Shown in pieces: positions 48,139 to 56,597 of a stretch of DNA of 64,000 nucleotides; position 1 is the stretch's first letter, and each line of letters starts with the position of its first letter. The notes under the pieces are model-generated. The model made no database searches. It was not told the origin of the DNA and saw only the letters and a list, made by a program, of their open reading frames with translations. The translations under genes were made by a program, and so were the position numbers. The DNA is from Budvicia aquatica DSM 5075 = ATCC 35567 (GTDB lineage Bacteria; Pseudomonadota; Gammaproteobacteria; Enterobacterales; Enterobacteriaceae), in contig NZ_ATYS01000025.1 in NCBI RefSeq assembly GCF_000427805.1, positions 1 to 64,000 of the forward strand. Direction: 5' to 3'.

Positions 48139-49695
48139 ATGGATAGTCTGGGAATGTATATCATTATATTTGTCTACCTTGTGATCCCAGGATTGGTGGT
48201 TGGATCGGCATTATTGTTTGCCGCTTTGTGGATGAGAGGGAAGGCGATTGGCAAGCGGATGACGCTGATTAACGCCACGCTGCTAGTTGTCACTATGCTC
48301 GTCATAGCGGTTTATCGCTGGTTGGGTGTATTAGGTGTTTTTGTTCTTTTTGACGAATTTTTAGTTTATCTTGCCTGGGCCGCGGCCGCGGCATTGTTCT
48401 TGGCTTTTATTCTGGTTAATTTGTTGCCTGGCAGAGCCTATATCTTTAATCATCTTGTCACCGCGCTATTATTTGCCTTTGCCCTGAATTATTTTGTTGA
48501 TCCTCCGATGGCATTTATCTCTGATAGTTTTAAATATCAAGAAAATAGAAATTCTTGGGATATTTATCACGCCGAAGGATTAAGCGCATTTGATGCGCAG
48601 TTTAAAGGTAAAACCCAGCAGGAAAAATATTCTCTGTATTCAGTTGCCATAATGGATAAAACTGCGCCTAAAGAGATCTATAGCTATTTTATTGGGCAAC
48701 TGGGCAGCCCATTAAAGGACGATCAAGGGTCGTTGGATTATGTAGCGCATAAAAGTAATTATTATCAAATCCCTTTTTTTGATGCGATTCATCAAAAAAA
48801 TCTCACCGCCTTACAGGTGTTTATTGATGAGTTTAAAACGGCTTCGCCAGAAGAACTTAAACATTATCAGGATATTGTCTATGCCGCGCCACCCTCATGG
48901 CTAGGGCTGGAAGAGACGTTTGCCAGAAAGGGAAATCCGCTTTACCAAAAACCCCGTGAGTCTGACGACGACCTCAAACTAGCGGACTTAATCCTCTCGG
49001 CATTCCCTCTGTTGGCACTAACTAAAGAAGATAAGCGGCCAATTATTGATATCACTATTGAAAATGCCGATCTTCGTGCGATGCAACTGTTCGCCAAATA
49101 TTCTCAACCGAGCGGTGAGACACTGACCGCCGCGAGTTATGTGCTGGCAGGAGAAACGGATAGGTTAGTCAAACTACTAAAAACACAGCCTTCATTACTT
49201 AATCATCAAATGACGATTGGTAAACTTTATCCGGGAGGCACGAATCTACTGTCTTATATTGTGATGTTTGGTAACCAGAATACCCTACAGGCAGTGTTGC
49301 CGATGATTAACTGGCAAGATGAAAATCTCTATTACAGTAGAGGGTATAGTTTGATTTTGGCCCACGCCGCAGGCCGTGTCGCCGGAGTGTTACGCGGCGG
49401 CTCTGACGAAAAAAGCGAAGATGCCGTCTCGGCTTTCGCGCTGTTTCTCAATAAATTACTGGAAGAAAAAATAACCGTAAGCGATGAGCAACTCTGGAAT
49501 ATTGTGACCAATGATTTTTATATCAATAATGGCCGTGATAAGGGCAACGTGTTTAATCGCGAAGCGATAAAAACCATCTGTGACTCCAGCGTAGGGGCAC
49601 AATTTTTAACTTATGTTAACCATTTAGATAAAAATTATACCAATGAACGGATAAAACTGAGCGTGGCTGAAATCACTAAAGTGTGTGGTGGGTAG
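48139..49695 (+). CDS. Membrane protein with ankyrin-like helical repeats, function unknown
   Basis: 518-aa protein with about four N-terminal membrane helices (about residues 7-29, 41-61, 69-93 and 103-120). A long, probably cytoplasmic, helical domain follows. Parts of it resemble ankyrin-type repeats: PFFDAIHQKNLTALQVFIDEF, ASYVLAGETDRLVKLLKTQPSLLNH, and NLLSYIVMFGNQNTLQAVLPMI. I recognise no named family. It is bracketed by a 56-bp direct repeat of the eptB end (48003-48058 and 49768-49823), so the segment may have been inserted or duplicated next to eptB. Confidence 0.7.
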   Translation: MDSLGMYIIIFVYLVIPGLVVGSALLFAALWMRGKAIGKRMTLINATLLVVTMLVIAVYRWLGVLGVFVLFDEFLVYLAWAAAAALFLAFILVNLLPGRAYIFNHLVTALLFAFALNYFVDPPMAFISDSFKYQENRNSWDIYHAEGLSAFDAQFKGKTQQEKYSLYSVAIMDKTAPKEIYSYFIGQLGSPLKDDQGSLDYVAHKSNYYQIPFFDAIHQKNLTALQVFIDEFKTASPEELKHYQDIVYAAPPSWLGLEETFARKGNPLYQKPRESDDDLKLADLILSAFPLLALTKEDKRPIIDITIENADLRAMQLFAKYSQPSGETLTAASYVLAGETDRLVKLLKTQPSLLNHQMTIGKLYPGGTNLLSYIVMFGNQNTLQAVLPMINWQDENLYYSRGYSLILAHAAGRVAGVLRGGSDEKSEDAVSAFALFLNKLLEEKITVSDEQLWNIVTNDFYINNGRDKGNVFNREAIKTICDSSVGAQFLTYVNHLDKNYTNERIKLSVAEITKVCGG

Positions 49696-49760
49696 CTTAG
49701 GGTAGAAACTGAATCCGAGAGAAAGGATTCGGGGAGTATTCAGGTATCAGGGTTGTTAGC

Positions 49761-49789
49761 AATATAGGGAGCCAGCGGCTCCCTATATT
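49761..49789. terminator. Palindromic hairpin downstream of eptB
   Basis: AATATAGGGAGCC (49761-49773) and GGCTCCCTATATT (49777-49789) form a 13-bp stem with a 3-nt loop. It lies about 20 bases past the eptB stop on the minus strand and between two convergent genes. It probably ends both transcripts although no long T-run follows. Confidence 0.6.
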
Positions 49790-49823
49790 ATTTTCACTAT
49801 CTTGCCGGTTAGCTCGGAACAGC
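49768..49823. repeat. Direct repeat copy B (eptB 3' end)
   Basis: Second copy of the 56-bp repeat, overlapping the last four codons and stop of eptB and most of the hairpin after it. One mismatch with copy A at 48003-48058. Confidence 0.85.
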
Positions 49824-51497
49824 TTCACTGGCAGCATCCCTCGGCACCGAACACCAATTATTCCCCTGATTGATCCCGCCGTTCGGTGAGGTATACCCAA
49901 GGCAGCCGAGGATCGAGTCGAACAGCTCAACGTGGCGAAGTGTGGCACCGCTGCGTTGTTTAGCCCGCAGCTGCTCAAATGACTGCTCCCGCTCGGGCTG
50001 TGCTAAAAACTTATCTGATGCCCATACCATAACCGGTACGCGGAACTGCTCTGGCGGAGCCATTTCTCTTGGCGTTGCGTGGAAATGGCTATTTTCATCA
50101 ATCGACTCGCCGTGGTCGGCAGAGTAGATCACTAGCGCATTCTTATCGCGCAGCTGGTCGATAACGCTGTCAATAAAGCTATCGGTATACAGCACGCTGT
50201 TATCGAACGAGTTAACTAGCTGGGCTTTACTGCATGAGTCATCGATACCCATGCATTCTGGCGTGTAAGGACCAAAACCGGACGGATAGCGCTGAGAGTA
50301 GAGGTAGTGAGAACCTTTGGTGTGCAGGATGACTAAGTGTTTCCCCTGCGGGTGGTTTTTTAATGAGTTATCCAGCTCATTGACTAATAACATGTCATCA
50401 ACCGGTTTACCGTCGTTGCGTTTTTCTGAGGCGATGGTTTCACGGAATGCATATTGGTCGGCATTGGTATTATTGTAAAACCAGATCTCACTCTGCATCG
50501 CAAACAGCTCAGAGCTGAACCCCAAAGAAGACATCACCGAGAAGACATTCTGTTCTTTCAGAGTGCGCTGTGGGTTATCTTTGGTTCCGCCTTCACGCAC
50601 AAACATACAGCGTAAAGAGAGCTTAGTTGCCGTATCGCAAGAGGTGCCTTTAAACATCAGCAGGTTTTTTTCTTTGGCCATTTTAGGCGTAGTTTCCCGC
50701 TCATATCCCAACATCCCCATATGATCCCAACGGGTGGTCTCGCCGATAATAAACACTACATAGGTTTGATCTATATCCGCCGGTGCAACGTAGGTGAACT
50801 GTTTCGCCGGGTCAAACAGGTCTCGCGTATCCTGACTTTCATCGATTTGTGTATAGGTAAATAATCCGAGGGCGGCCAGCCAGTTTGACGGTAAATAGGA
50901 GTGGGCGACTACGCCACCGTAGCTTGGCATATCAGTATTGGTCAGCTTTTCATTCACCGTCTGCTCTGCATCTTGCATGCGTAACGGCAGCCAAACCAGC
51001 AGGCCTGCGATAACCATAATCACCACGGAAGAGATGCGATGGCCGGGCTTTTTTAATTGCTCAATCAGCGTATTGCGCAGCGAGCTGCTCCAGATAAGCA
51101 ACAACGGGATCATACTGATAGCGGCAACCCACAGGCCAAATTTAAAGCCGATTGATTCGACACTCAGGTCTATATCTGTGGTCATGACGGAAAGGATGAT
51201 GCCGTAGCCGATAACTACGTTAAAGAACACCATATAGTAGCTGGCGGCGACGGAGATAATCACGAACAGGCTGGCTACAACACGGAAAAATAGTCGGCCG
51301 CCAAGAGACAGCAGGCGCATAACGAAGAAGGTAAATAAGATAATAACGACAACTTCTGTCAGGGCTTCTAGTTGTTTTTCGACATCAAGTTGTAGGGTAA
51401 AACGACGGTAGAATACGGATAGGTTGAGGAAAATGCCAATATAGAGGGCCAACAGCAATGAGAGATTTTGCTGCGATAACGCCTTTAGTTTATTCAT
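49809..51497 (-). CDS. eptB: Kdo2-lipid A phosphoethanolamine 7''-transferase EptB
   Basis: Inner-membrane phosphoethanolamine transferase that modifies the outer Kdo residue of lipopolysaccharide. The 562 aa and the N terminus (LSLLLALYIGIFLNLSVFYRRF) match E. coli EptB (563) better than EptA. Five membrane helices fill residues 1-180; the periplasmic alkaline-phosphatase-like domain has GETTRWDHMG, the nucleophile Thr in CDTATKLSLRCMFVR, and the metal ligands ADHGES and HFHATPRE. Family cysteines are conserved (PECMGIDDSCSKAQ, LGCLGY, NNWCSVP). It is divergent from a LysR gene. Confidence 0.93.
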   Translation of the reverse strand: MNKLKALSQQNLSLLLALYIGIFLNLSVFYRRFTLQLDVEKQLEALTEVVVIILFTFFVMRLLSLGGRLFFRVVASLFVIISVAASYYMVFFNVVIGYGIILSVMTTDIDLSVESIGFKFGLWVAAISMIPLLLIWSSSLRNTLIEQLKKPGHRISSVVIMVIAGLLVWLPLRMQDAEQTVNEKLTNTDMPSYGGVVAHSYLPSNWLAALGLFTYTQIDESQDTRDLFDPAKQFTYVAPADIDQTYVVFIIGETTRWDHMGMLGYERETTPKMAKEKNLLMFKGTSCDTATKLSLRCMFVREGGTKDNPQRTLKEQNVFSVMSSLGFSSELFAMQSEIWFYNNTNADQYAFRETIASEKRNDGKPVDDMLLVNELDNSLKNHPQGKHLVILHTKGSHYLYSQRYPSGFGPYTPECMGIDDSCSKAQLVNSFDNSVLYTDSFIDSVIDQLRDKNALVIYSADHGESIDENSHFHATPREMAPPEQFRVPVMVWASDKFLAQPEREQSFEQLRAKQRSGATLRHVELFDSILGCLGYTSPNGGINQGNNWCSVPRDAASEAVPS

Positions 51498-51817
51498 AAA
51501 TGTTGAATCATGTATTTATCGCTTTATAGCGTAACGAGTAGCGGTGGTGTGAGAGTGTAACAAGTTATCTGAGAGTTCTCAGAGAAAAATATTAATAATC
51601 ACAATGAGTTGCAACGCTTTCTGTGGGTTTTAAGCCGGAATTTCACGGAGGTTGATGATAGTTAGTCATAAATTCATATCATTGATATTCAGGAATGAAA
51701 AAACTGCTTACAACTGACGCATTGTTCTGACATCGAGTTGCATCTCAGGTTCAACTACTCCATCATCTTTGGGCGTATTTATCTTATTGCTTGTATAACC
51801 GTTATCGGGAATCCACT
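51498..51817. promoter_or_regulatory. Divergent eptB / lysR-type control region
   Basis: A 320-bp gap with two palindromes: CTGAGAGTTCTCAG (51569-51582), closer to eptB, and ATATCATTGATAT (51676-51688), which fits the T-N11-A form of LysR-type sites. The LysR product probably binds here to control itself. The assignment is inference from position and symmetry. Confidence 0.4.
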
Positions 51818-52726
51818 ATGTTTATCTCTGATGAAACTATCCGAATTGTCCGCCTGGTTGCTGAGTATCAGAGTATTACCACGGCGGCAGAACAGATTAA
51901 CAAAGTCCCCTCAGCGATTAGCTATACGGTTAAAAAACTGGAAGAAACCTTTGGCGTAGAGCTGTTTATTCGCAAAGGCAGATATATTGAACTGACGCCG
52001 GCGGGCGAATATTTTATTCACCACAGTAAAACCATTCTTGACGATCTGGACGCGCTAAAGCGCAATACGGCACTGGTGTATGAAGGGGTTGAACGCGAGC
52101 TTACCGTCGCGGTAAATAATATTGTGGCACCGGCCGCATTGGTCGAGTTTATTGCGGCATTCGATCGGGCTTTTCCTTCGACCCAGCTCAAAGTCAATAC
52201 GGAAGTGTATAACGGCTGCTGGGATGCGCTGTACAGTAAGCGGGCTGATTTAGCTATCGGTGCGCCCCATTCGGTTCCCAGCACTGAAGGCATTATCAGT
52301 GAGCCGATAGGTCAGATTGATTGGGATTTTGTCGTTAGCCCCGAACATCCGCTGGCAGTTCAGATGCAGCCGTTACAGAACTCAGAATTAAGAAAGTATT
52401 CGGCGATTTGCATTCGCGATACGTCGGTGAATTTTATTGGTCAGCAAGCGTGGCTACTGGAAGGGCAGAAACCGATTTTTGTACCGGATTTTCATACGGC
52501 GGTTGAGCTGATCCGACGCAGTGTCGGTATTAGCTATATTCCTCACCATCTTAGCCAGCCGTTATTAAATGACGGTAAGCTGGTCAAAAAACCGATGCAG
52601 GAACACAAACACGCTACTCAAATGTTTTTAGCCTATCGTTCAGATGGAATGGGAAAGGTTCGTCAGTGGGCCGTTGAATATTTACTGCAACCCGAGTTTA
52701 AAGCCCGCCTTAGCGGATTGGCGTGA
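51818..52726 (+). CDS. LysR-family transcriptional regulator (AllS/YhaJ-like)
   Basis: 302-aa LysR regulator with an N-terminal winged helix (about residues 1-62, SITTAAEQINKVPSAISYTVKKLEE) and a substrate-binding co-inducer domain. Blocks GVERELTVAVNN and WDALYSKRADLAIG recall the E. coli AllS and YhaJ group. I start at the ATG at 51818, preceded by CGGGA at 7 bases; an earlier start at 51791 lacks a ribosome site. It is convergent with kduD and divergent from eptB. Its target is unknown; an AllS-like identity would be notable given the allantoin-type genes in the window, but the similarity is only approximate. Confidence 0.82.
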   Translation: MFISDETIRIVRLVAEYQSITTAAEQINKVPSAISYTVKKLEETFGVELFIRKGRYIELTPAGEYFIHHSKTILDDLDALKRNTALVYEGVERELTVAVNNIVAPAALVEFIAAFDRAFPSTQLKVNTEVYNGCWDALYSKRADLAIGAPHSVPSTEGIISEPIGQIDWDFVVSPEHPLAVQMQPLQNSELRKYSAICIRDTSVNFIGQQAWLLEGQKPIFVPDFHTAVELIRRSVGISYIPHHLSQPLLNDGKLVKKPMQEHKHATQMFLAYRSDGMGKVRQWAVEYLLQPEFKARLSGLA

Positions 52727-52880
52727 TAATTAATCCCGATGCTGAAGTATTGTTCTTAGCAGGTAACGGTTTTAGCTAACAAATTTGCGCTTGGTTAAGG
52801 GTAGGATGATTCGCGACAGTGCCTGTCATTAATATTGTGATTTTGGCTCAATAACGATCTTGGGGCTATGGTTTAGGGAT

Positions 52881-52922
52881 AACGGCATAAATAGGCTAGA
52901 GCATAATGCCTACCTATGCCGT
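52881..52922 (-). terminator. Imperfect hairpin downstream of kduD
   Basis: Read on the minus strand, CGGCATAGGTAGGC pairs with GCCTATTTATGCCG (two mismatches) around an 11-nt loop directly after the kduD stop. No T-run follows, so it may stop or stabilise the kduD transcript; it also faces the end of the LysR gene. Confidence 0.45.
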
Positions 52923-52929
52923 GCACTCA

Positions 52930-53691
52930 TTACCGCGCTAACCAACCACCATCAACGGCAATCGTATAACCATTAATATAATCAGATGCCGGTGAGGCTA
53001 AGAATACTGCCGGCCCCATCAGGTCTTCAGGTAATCCCCAACGACCCGCAGGAATACGCTCTACGATCGACTGATTGCGATCCTGATCTTCCCGTATTTG
53101 CTGAGTGTTATTGGTTGCCATATAGCCCGGTGCGATAGCATTAACGTTGATACCGTGTTTAGCCCACTCGTTTGCCAGCAGGCGGGTTACGCCCATAACG
53201 GCACTCTTAGACGCGGTATAAGAAGGTACGCGAATGCCGCCTTGATAAGAGAGCATTGAGGCGATATTAATAATCTTCCCGCCTTTGCCTTGCTTAAGAA
53301 ACTGACGGGCAACGGCCTGAGACATAAAGAACACGGTTTTGATGTTGATATTCATCACATCGTCCCAGTTCTTTTCAGTGAAATCGATAGCATCTTCACG
53401 GCGGATAATACCGGCGTTGTTAACCAGAATATCAATCTGGCCAAACTCAGCTACCGCTTTTTCCAGCAAGGACGGAATACATTCAATGCTGCTTAAATCC
53501 GCAGTCAGGCTTAAAAAACGACGGCCCAATGCTTCTACTTTATTAATGGTATCCGTTGGGGCGGTGATGTTAACACCAACAATATCACAGCCGGCCTGAG
53601 CCAGGCCAACAGCCATACCCTGACCTAAGCCGGTATCACAACCGGTGACCAACGCAACTTTACCTTTCAAATTAAAGGAATCTAAAATCAT
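52930..53691 (-). CDS. kduD: 2-dehydro-3-deoxy-D-gluconate 5-dehydrogenase KduD
   Basis: Short-chain dehydrogenase, 253 aa as in E. coli. It reduces 2,5-diketo-3-deoxygluconate (DKII) to 2-keto-3-deoxygluconate (KDG) with NADH in pectin and hyaluronate breakdown. Cofactor motif VTGCDTGLGQGMAVG at the N terminus, NNAG, catalytic Ser in NIASMLSYQGG and YTASKSA. It is 91 bp downstream of kduI, with a hairpin between them. Confidence 0.93.
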   Translation of the reverse strand: MILDSFNLKGKVALVTGCDTGLGQGMAVGLAQAGCDIVGVNITAPTDTINKVEALGRRFLSLTADLSSIECIPSLLEKAVAEFGQIDILVNNAGIIRREDAIDFTEKNWDDVMNINIKTVFFMSQAVARQFLKQGKGGKIINIASMLSYQGGIRVPSYTASKSAVMGVTRLLANEWAKHGINVNAIAPGYMATNNTQQIREDQDRNQSIVERIPAGRWGLPEDLMGPAVFLASPASDYINGYTIAVDGGWLAR

Positions 53692-53744
53692 GACAATAAT
53701 CTCCCTGCTGAACCGCCTTTCAACGGTTCATTTTGATATAAAAG

Positions 53745-53766
53745 CGGCCGGTATTATTACCGGCCG
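53745..53766 (-). terminator. Hairpin between kduI and kduD
   Basis: CGGCCGGTA (53745-53753) and TACCGGCCG (53758-53766) form a 9-bp GC-rich stem; on the minus strand it is followed by CTTTTAT. It could partly terminate after kduI and so lower kduD relative to kduI. Confidence 0.6.
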
Positions 53767-53782
53767 ATAAGAGATGGACTTA

Positions 53783-54619
53783 CTAGCGAATATCTTTGAT
53801 CTTCACGTGATCCATATCATCATAGGTTTGGTTTTCACCAATCATGCCCCAGATGAAGGTATAGTTTTTGGTGCCCACGCCGGAGTGTATTGACCAGCTT
53901 GGTGAAAGAACGGCCTGCTCGTTATGTATCAGAATATGGCGGGTTTCTTGTGGCTGACCCATCATATGGAATACGGCATTTTCTTCATCAATATTGAAGT
54001 AGAAATAGGCTTCCATACGGCGCTCATGAGTGTGAGTCGGCATGGTGTTCCATAAGCTGCCTTCGGCCAGTTTGGTTAAGCCCATGCTTAACTGGCAGGT
54101 TTCTACCACTTCTGGAATCAGATATTTGTTAATGGTGCGTAGGTTGCTGGTTTCAGCGCTACCCACGGTCATTGGGGTCACATCCGCACGGGTAATCAGC
54201 TTGGTCGGATAAGCCATATGTGCCGGCGCGCTGTTATAGTAGAACTTAGCTGGTTTAGCCGCATCAGCACTGCTGAAACTCACTTCTTTCGCGCCTTTAC
54301 CAATGTAGATAGCTTCTTCGTTACCGATCTCATAACGCTTACCATCAACCGTAATGATGCCTGCGCCACCGATATTGATGGCGCCGAATTCGCGACGCTC
54401 AAGGAAGTAGCTCACGCCTAACTGTTTGCCGACTTCGGTTCCGATAGCGACCGACTTACTGACCGGCATAATGCCACCGACGATAATACGGTCGATATGG
54501 CTATAGGTCATGGTGTATTGATCCGCTTCGAAGATTTTTTCAATCAGGAATTCGCGACGGAGTTCTGTGGTGTCCAGTCTTTTAGCGTGCTCGCTGTGAA
54601 TGCTTTGACGAACTTCCAT
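53783..54619 (-). CDS. kduI: 5-dehydro-4-deoxy-D-glucuronate isomerase KduI
   Basis: Cupin-fold zinc isomerase, 278 aa as in E. coli, converting 5-keto-4-deoxyuronate (DKI) to 2,5-diketo-3-deoxygluconate. The N terminus [17 protein letters not shown] and the zinc ligands in [16 protein letters not shown] (two His and Glu) and [11 protein letters not shown] (His) are all present. It supplies the KduD substrate. Confidence 0.95.
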   Translation of the reverse strand: MEVRQSIHSEHAKRLDTTELRREFLIEKIFEADQYTMTYSHIDRIIVGGIMPVSKSVAIGTEVGKQLGVSYFLERREFGAINIGGAGIITVDGKRYEIGNEEAIYIGKGAKEVSFSSADAAKPAKFYYNSAPAHMAYPTKLITRADVTPMTVGSAETSNLRTINKYLIPEVVETCQLSMGLTKLAEGSLWNTMPTHTHERRMEAYFYFNIDEENAVFHMMGQPQETRHILIHNEQAVLSPSWSIHSGVGTKNYTFIWGMIGENQTYDDMDHVKIKDIR

Positions 54620-54805
54620 AGTAGAACCTCTTTTAAATATGAATAACAGGGATTATGTATGCCACTGCTGCCATCGCAGTATGATGTTTAGGGTATAAAA
54701 TCCACTGGTTTTGTCAGGAATAATATCCTTTGATTATAGCCGCCTCCCAACGGGAAAGGCGGCTAAATTTTCTACGTATACGGTGTTACCGACCGTAGGA
54801 ATATC

Positions 54806-55243
54806 TTATTGTGGAAGCTTGTAAGCCTGACGGGCTAACAGTTTCCACTCACCGGCCTTGTCTTTCTTCATCACCAGCATTACGCCGATTCTGACTTCGC
54901 CCGGCTTGCCGCTGTCGTTGGTTTTTGCTTCCATAATGTGACGGATAATAGCAACGTCACCATCAACCTGAACCGTTTGATCTTTCAGATCTAAAGTCAC
55001 AAAGGTCGATTTTCCGGTCACAATGGCGTCAACAAATTCGGCATTGTTTTCGATTCTGCCGCTGGAATGGCCATAGCTTAGGGCCGGTGAGCCTACTTTT
55101 TCCAGTTCAGCTTTTTTAGCGCTAACCATTGCCTGACGCATGCTTTCAACGGCGTCGGTGACGGCTTTAGTCTCTGCGCTTTGAGCAAAACAGGTTCCGC
55201 TTAGTAATAGGGAAAACAGTGCTGCACCTAATAATTTTTTCAT
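54806..55243 (-). CDS. Secreted NTF2-like (DUF4440/SnoaL-type) protein
   Basis: 145-aa protein with a clear Sec signal peptide (about residues 1-20, LLGAALFSLLLSGTCFA|QS). The mature part resembles NTF2-like DUF4440 domains (AVTDAVESMRQAMVSAKKAEL, YGHSSGRIENNAEFVDAI, IRHIMEAKTNDSGKPGEVRIGVMLVMKKDKAGEWKLLARQ-type sheet). Function is unknown. It lies between kdgT and kduI in the same direction, suggesting a periplasmic role linked to uronate use; such proteins often bind small ligands or act as lyases or isomerases. Confidence 0.8.
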   Translation of the reverse strand: MKKLLGAALFSLLLSGTCFAQSAETKAVTDAVESMRQAMVSAKKAELEKVGSPALSYGHSSGRIENNAEFVDAIVTGKSTFVTLDLKDQTVQVDGDVAIIRHIMEAKTNDSGKPGEVRIGVMLVMKKDKAGEWKLLARQAYKLPQ

Positions 55244-55306
55244 CTTAATATCCTAATATTAAAGTTTATTAATTACGTTATTTGAGCCGGACAATACGCT
55301 TGTTAG

Positions 55307-56305
55307 CTATACCTGTTCACTTCCGGAATTTGGTGCAGCTTCAGCCGGCTGTGGATAGCGGGCTTTCATTCGCTTTGACCACATGGCCGTAATAATTGGC
55401 ACTAATACCGAGGTCACGATGACCGAGGTTGCGACTAAGGCGGTGGCCGCAGGAGCAACAGGTTTAAACTGAGGCAGCATTTCAGCAATCAGCACCGGGG
55501 TTGCCACTGCGGCACCGGCTGTACTGGAGGCGGCAATACCGGCGGTACCGTTTCCTCCTCCTATAAACTTATCGGTCAGCATCAGAGGAATACCGGTTAC
55601 AACGATAACGGCCAGACCCAGCAGAATGCCTAACAGACCCGTTTCAAGGATAACGCCCAGATTGATGGTGTTACCCAGAGCAAAGGCGAAGAACGGGATC
55701 AGGGTGTGAATAGCTCTACTGAAAAATTCACGCAGGTCAGGGTCAAGGTTGCCGAGAATAAAGCCGATAATGAACGGCAGAACAGCACCGATAAACGCCT
55801 GTGGTTCAAACGAAGCGATACCGGCAGTGCCTAAGATAATCATGGTCATTAACGGACCTGATTCAACCGACATCAGAACGAATGCACCGGCTTCTTCTTT
55901 GGTACCGTATTGCTGCATGATGGAGGCATATAGTCCGCCGTTAGTCATATCCATCGCGGCAACTAAAGCCAGCGTTGACATACCGGCAAAGAAGCCGATT
56001 TCTACGCCGTGTTCAGGAATAAATTGTGACGCAATGGCGGCAACAACCCAAGCAACGGCGATTTTGGTGATAACCAGCGTACCGGATTTACGTAATACCG
56101 TACCGGTCGCGCTTAGCTGAATTGACGCGCCCATACAGAAGAACCACACGGCTAAAATGGGAACGGTGCCGGTAATCAATCCGTTGGTGAATGAGCCAAA
56201 ATATTTACCTGCACCAGGAGATAAGGTATGACATAGCGCCCCCAAAAATAGAGGTACTAGCATCATCCCGCCGGGGATTCTGTCTATGGCCTGTTTAATT
56301 TTCAT
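55307..56305 (-). CDS. kdgT: 2-keto-3-deoxygluconate permease KdgT
   Basis: KDG:proton symporter of the KdgT family with about ten membrane helices. The N terminus [27 protein letters not shown] and the segment [26 protein letters not shown] closely match E. coli KdgT. I use the ATG at 56305 (332 aa; E. coli 327), preceded by GTGGGA; an upstream frame from 56350 is not conserved. It leads the minus-strand group kdgT, NTF2-like gene, kduI, kduD. Confidence 0.93.
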   Translation of the reverse strand: MKIKQAIDRIPGGMMLVPLFLGALCHTLSPGAGKYFGSFTNGLITGTVPILAVWFFCMGASIQLSATGTVLRKSGTLVITKIAVAWVVAAIASQFIPEHGVEIGFFAGMSTLALVAAMDMTNGGLYASIMQQYGTKEEAGAFVLMSVESGPLMTMIILGTAGIASFEPQAFIGAVLPFIIGFILGNLDPDLREFFSRAIHTLIPFFAFALGNTINLGVILETGLLGILLGLAVIVVTGIPLMLTDKFIGGGNGTAGIAASSTAGAAVATPVLIAEMLPQFKPVAPAATALVATSVIVTSVLVPIITAMWSKRMKARYPQPAEAAPNSGSEQV

Positions 56306-56597
56306 ATAATTCCCACCTAAATTGAATATTTGCTTTAGGCCACTCTTCAAATGAGTATTTGAAGAGCGCCGATTATTTTTAATGAAAGTAATTACTTAAT
56401 AAAATTAACTACGGTCATCATGATTACTGTTATTTTTCAGGTCGTTCATAATTCATTTAAAACAAATCTAATGGGTTCAAGTGGTTATTTATGGCTGTCA
56501 TGGAAAATAATGAAGTCATAAATGCGAATTCTCCTACTCTCTATTTATTATTTTCAGTCAAGAGGGGCTAGCTCCTTCTGATCGCGTTGGTTTTCAA
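56306..56597. promoter_or_regulatory. kdgT upstream region
   Basis: A 292-bp AT-rich gap between the dehydrogenase gene stop and the kdgT start. It should hold the kdgT-kduI-kduD promoter. I saw no full KdgR box (AATGAAA... TTTCATT); the only partial matches are AATGAAA at about 56391 and TTCATTT at about 56453, not properly spaced. Confidence 0.35.

Noticed and set aside
49809-51497. EptA as identity of the phosphoethanolamine transferase
   Set aside because: The length (562 aa), the N-terminal membrane sequence and the cysteine-rich C-terminal pattern fit EptB better.
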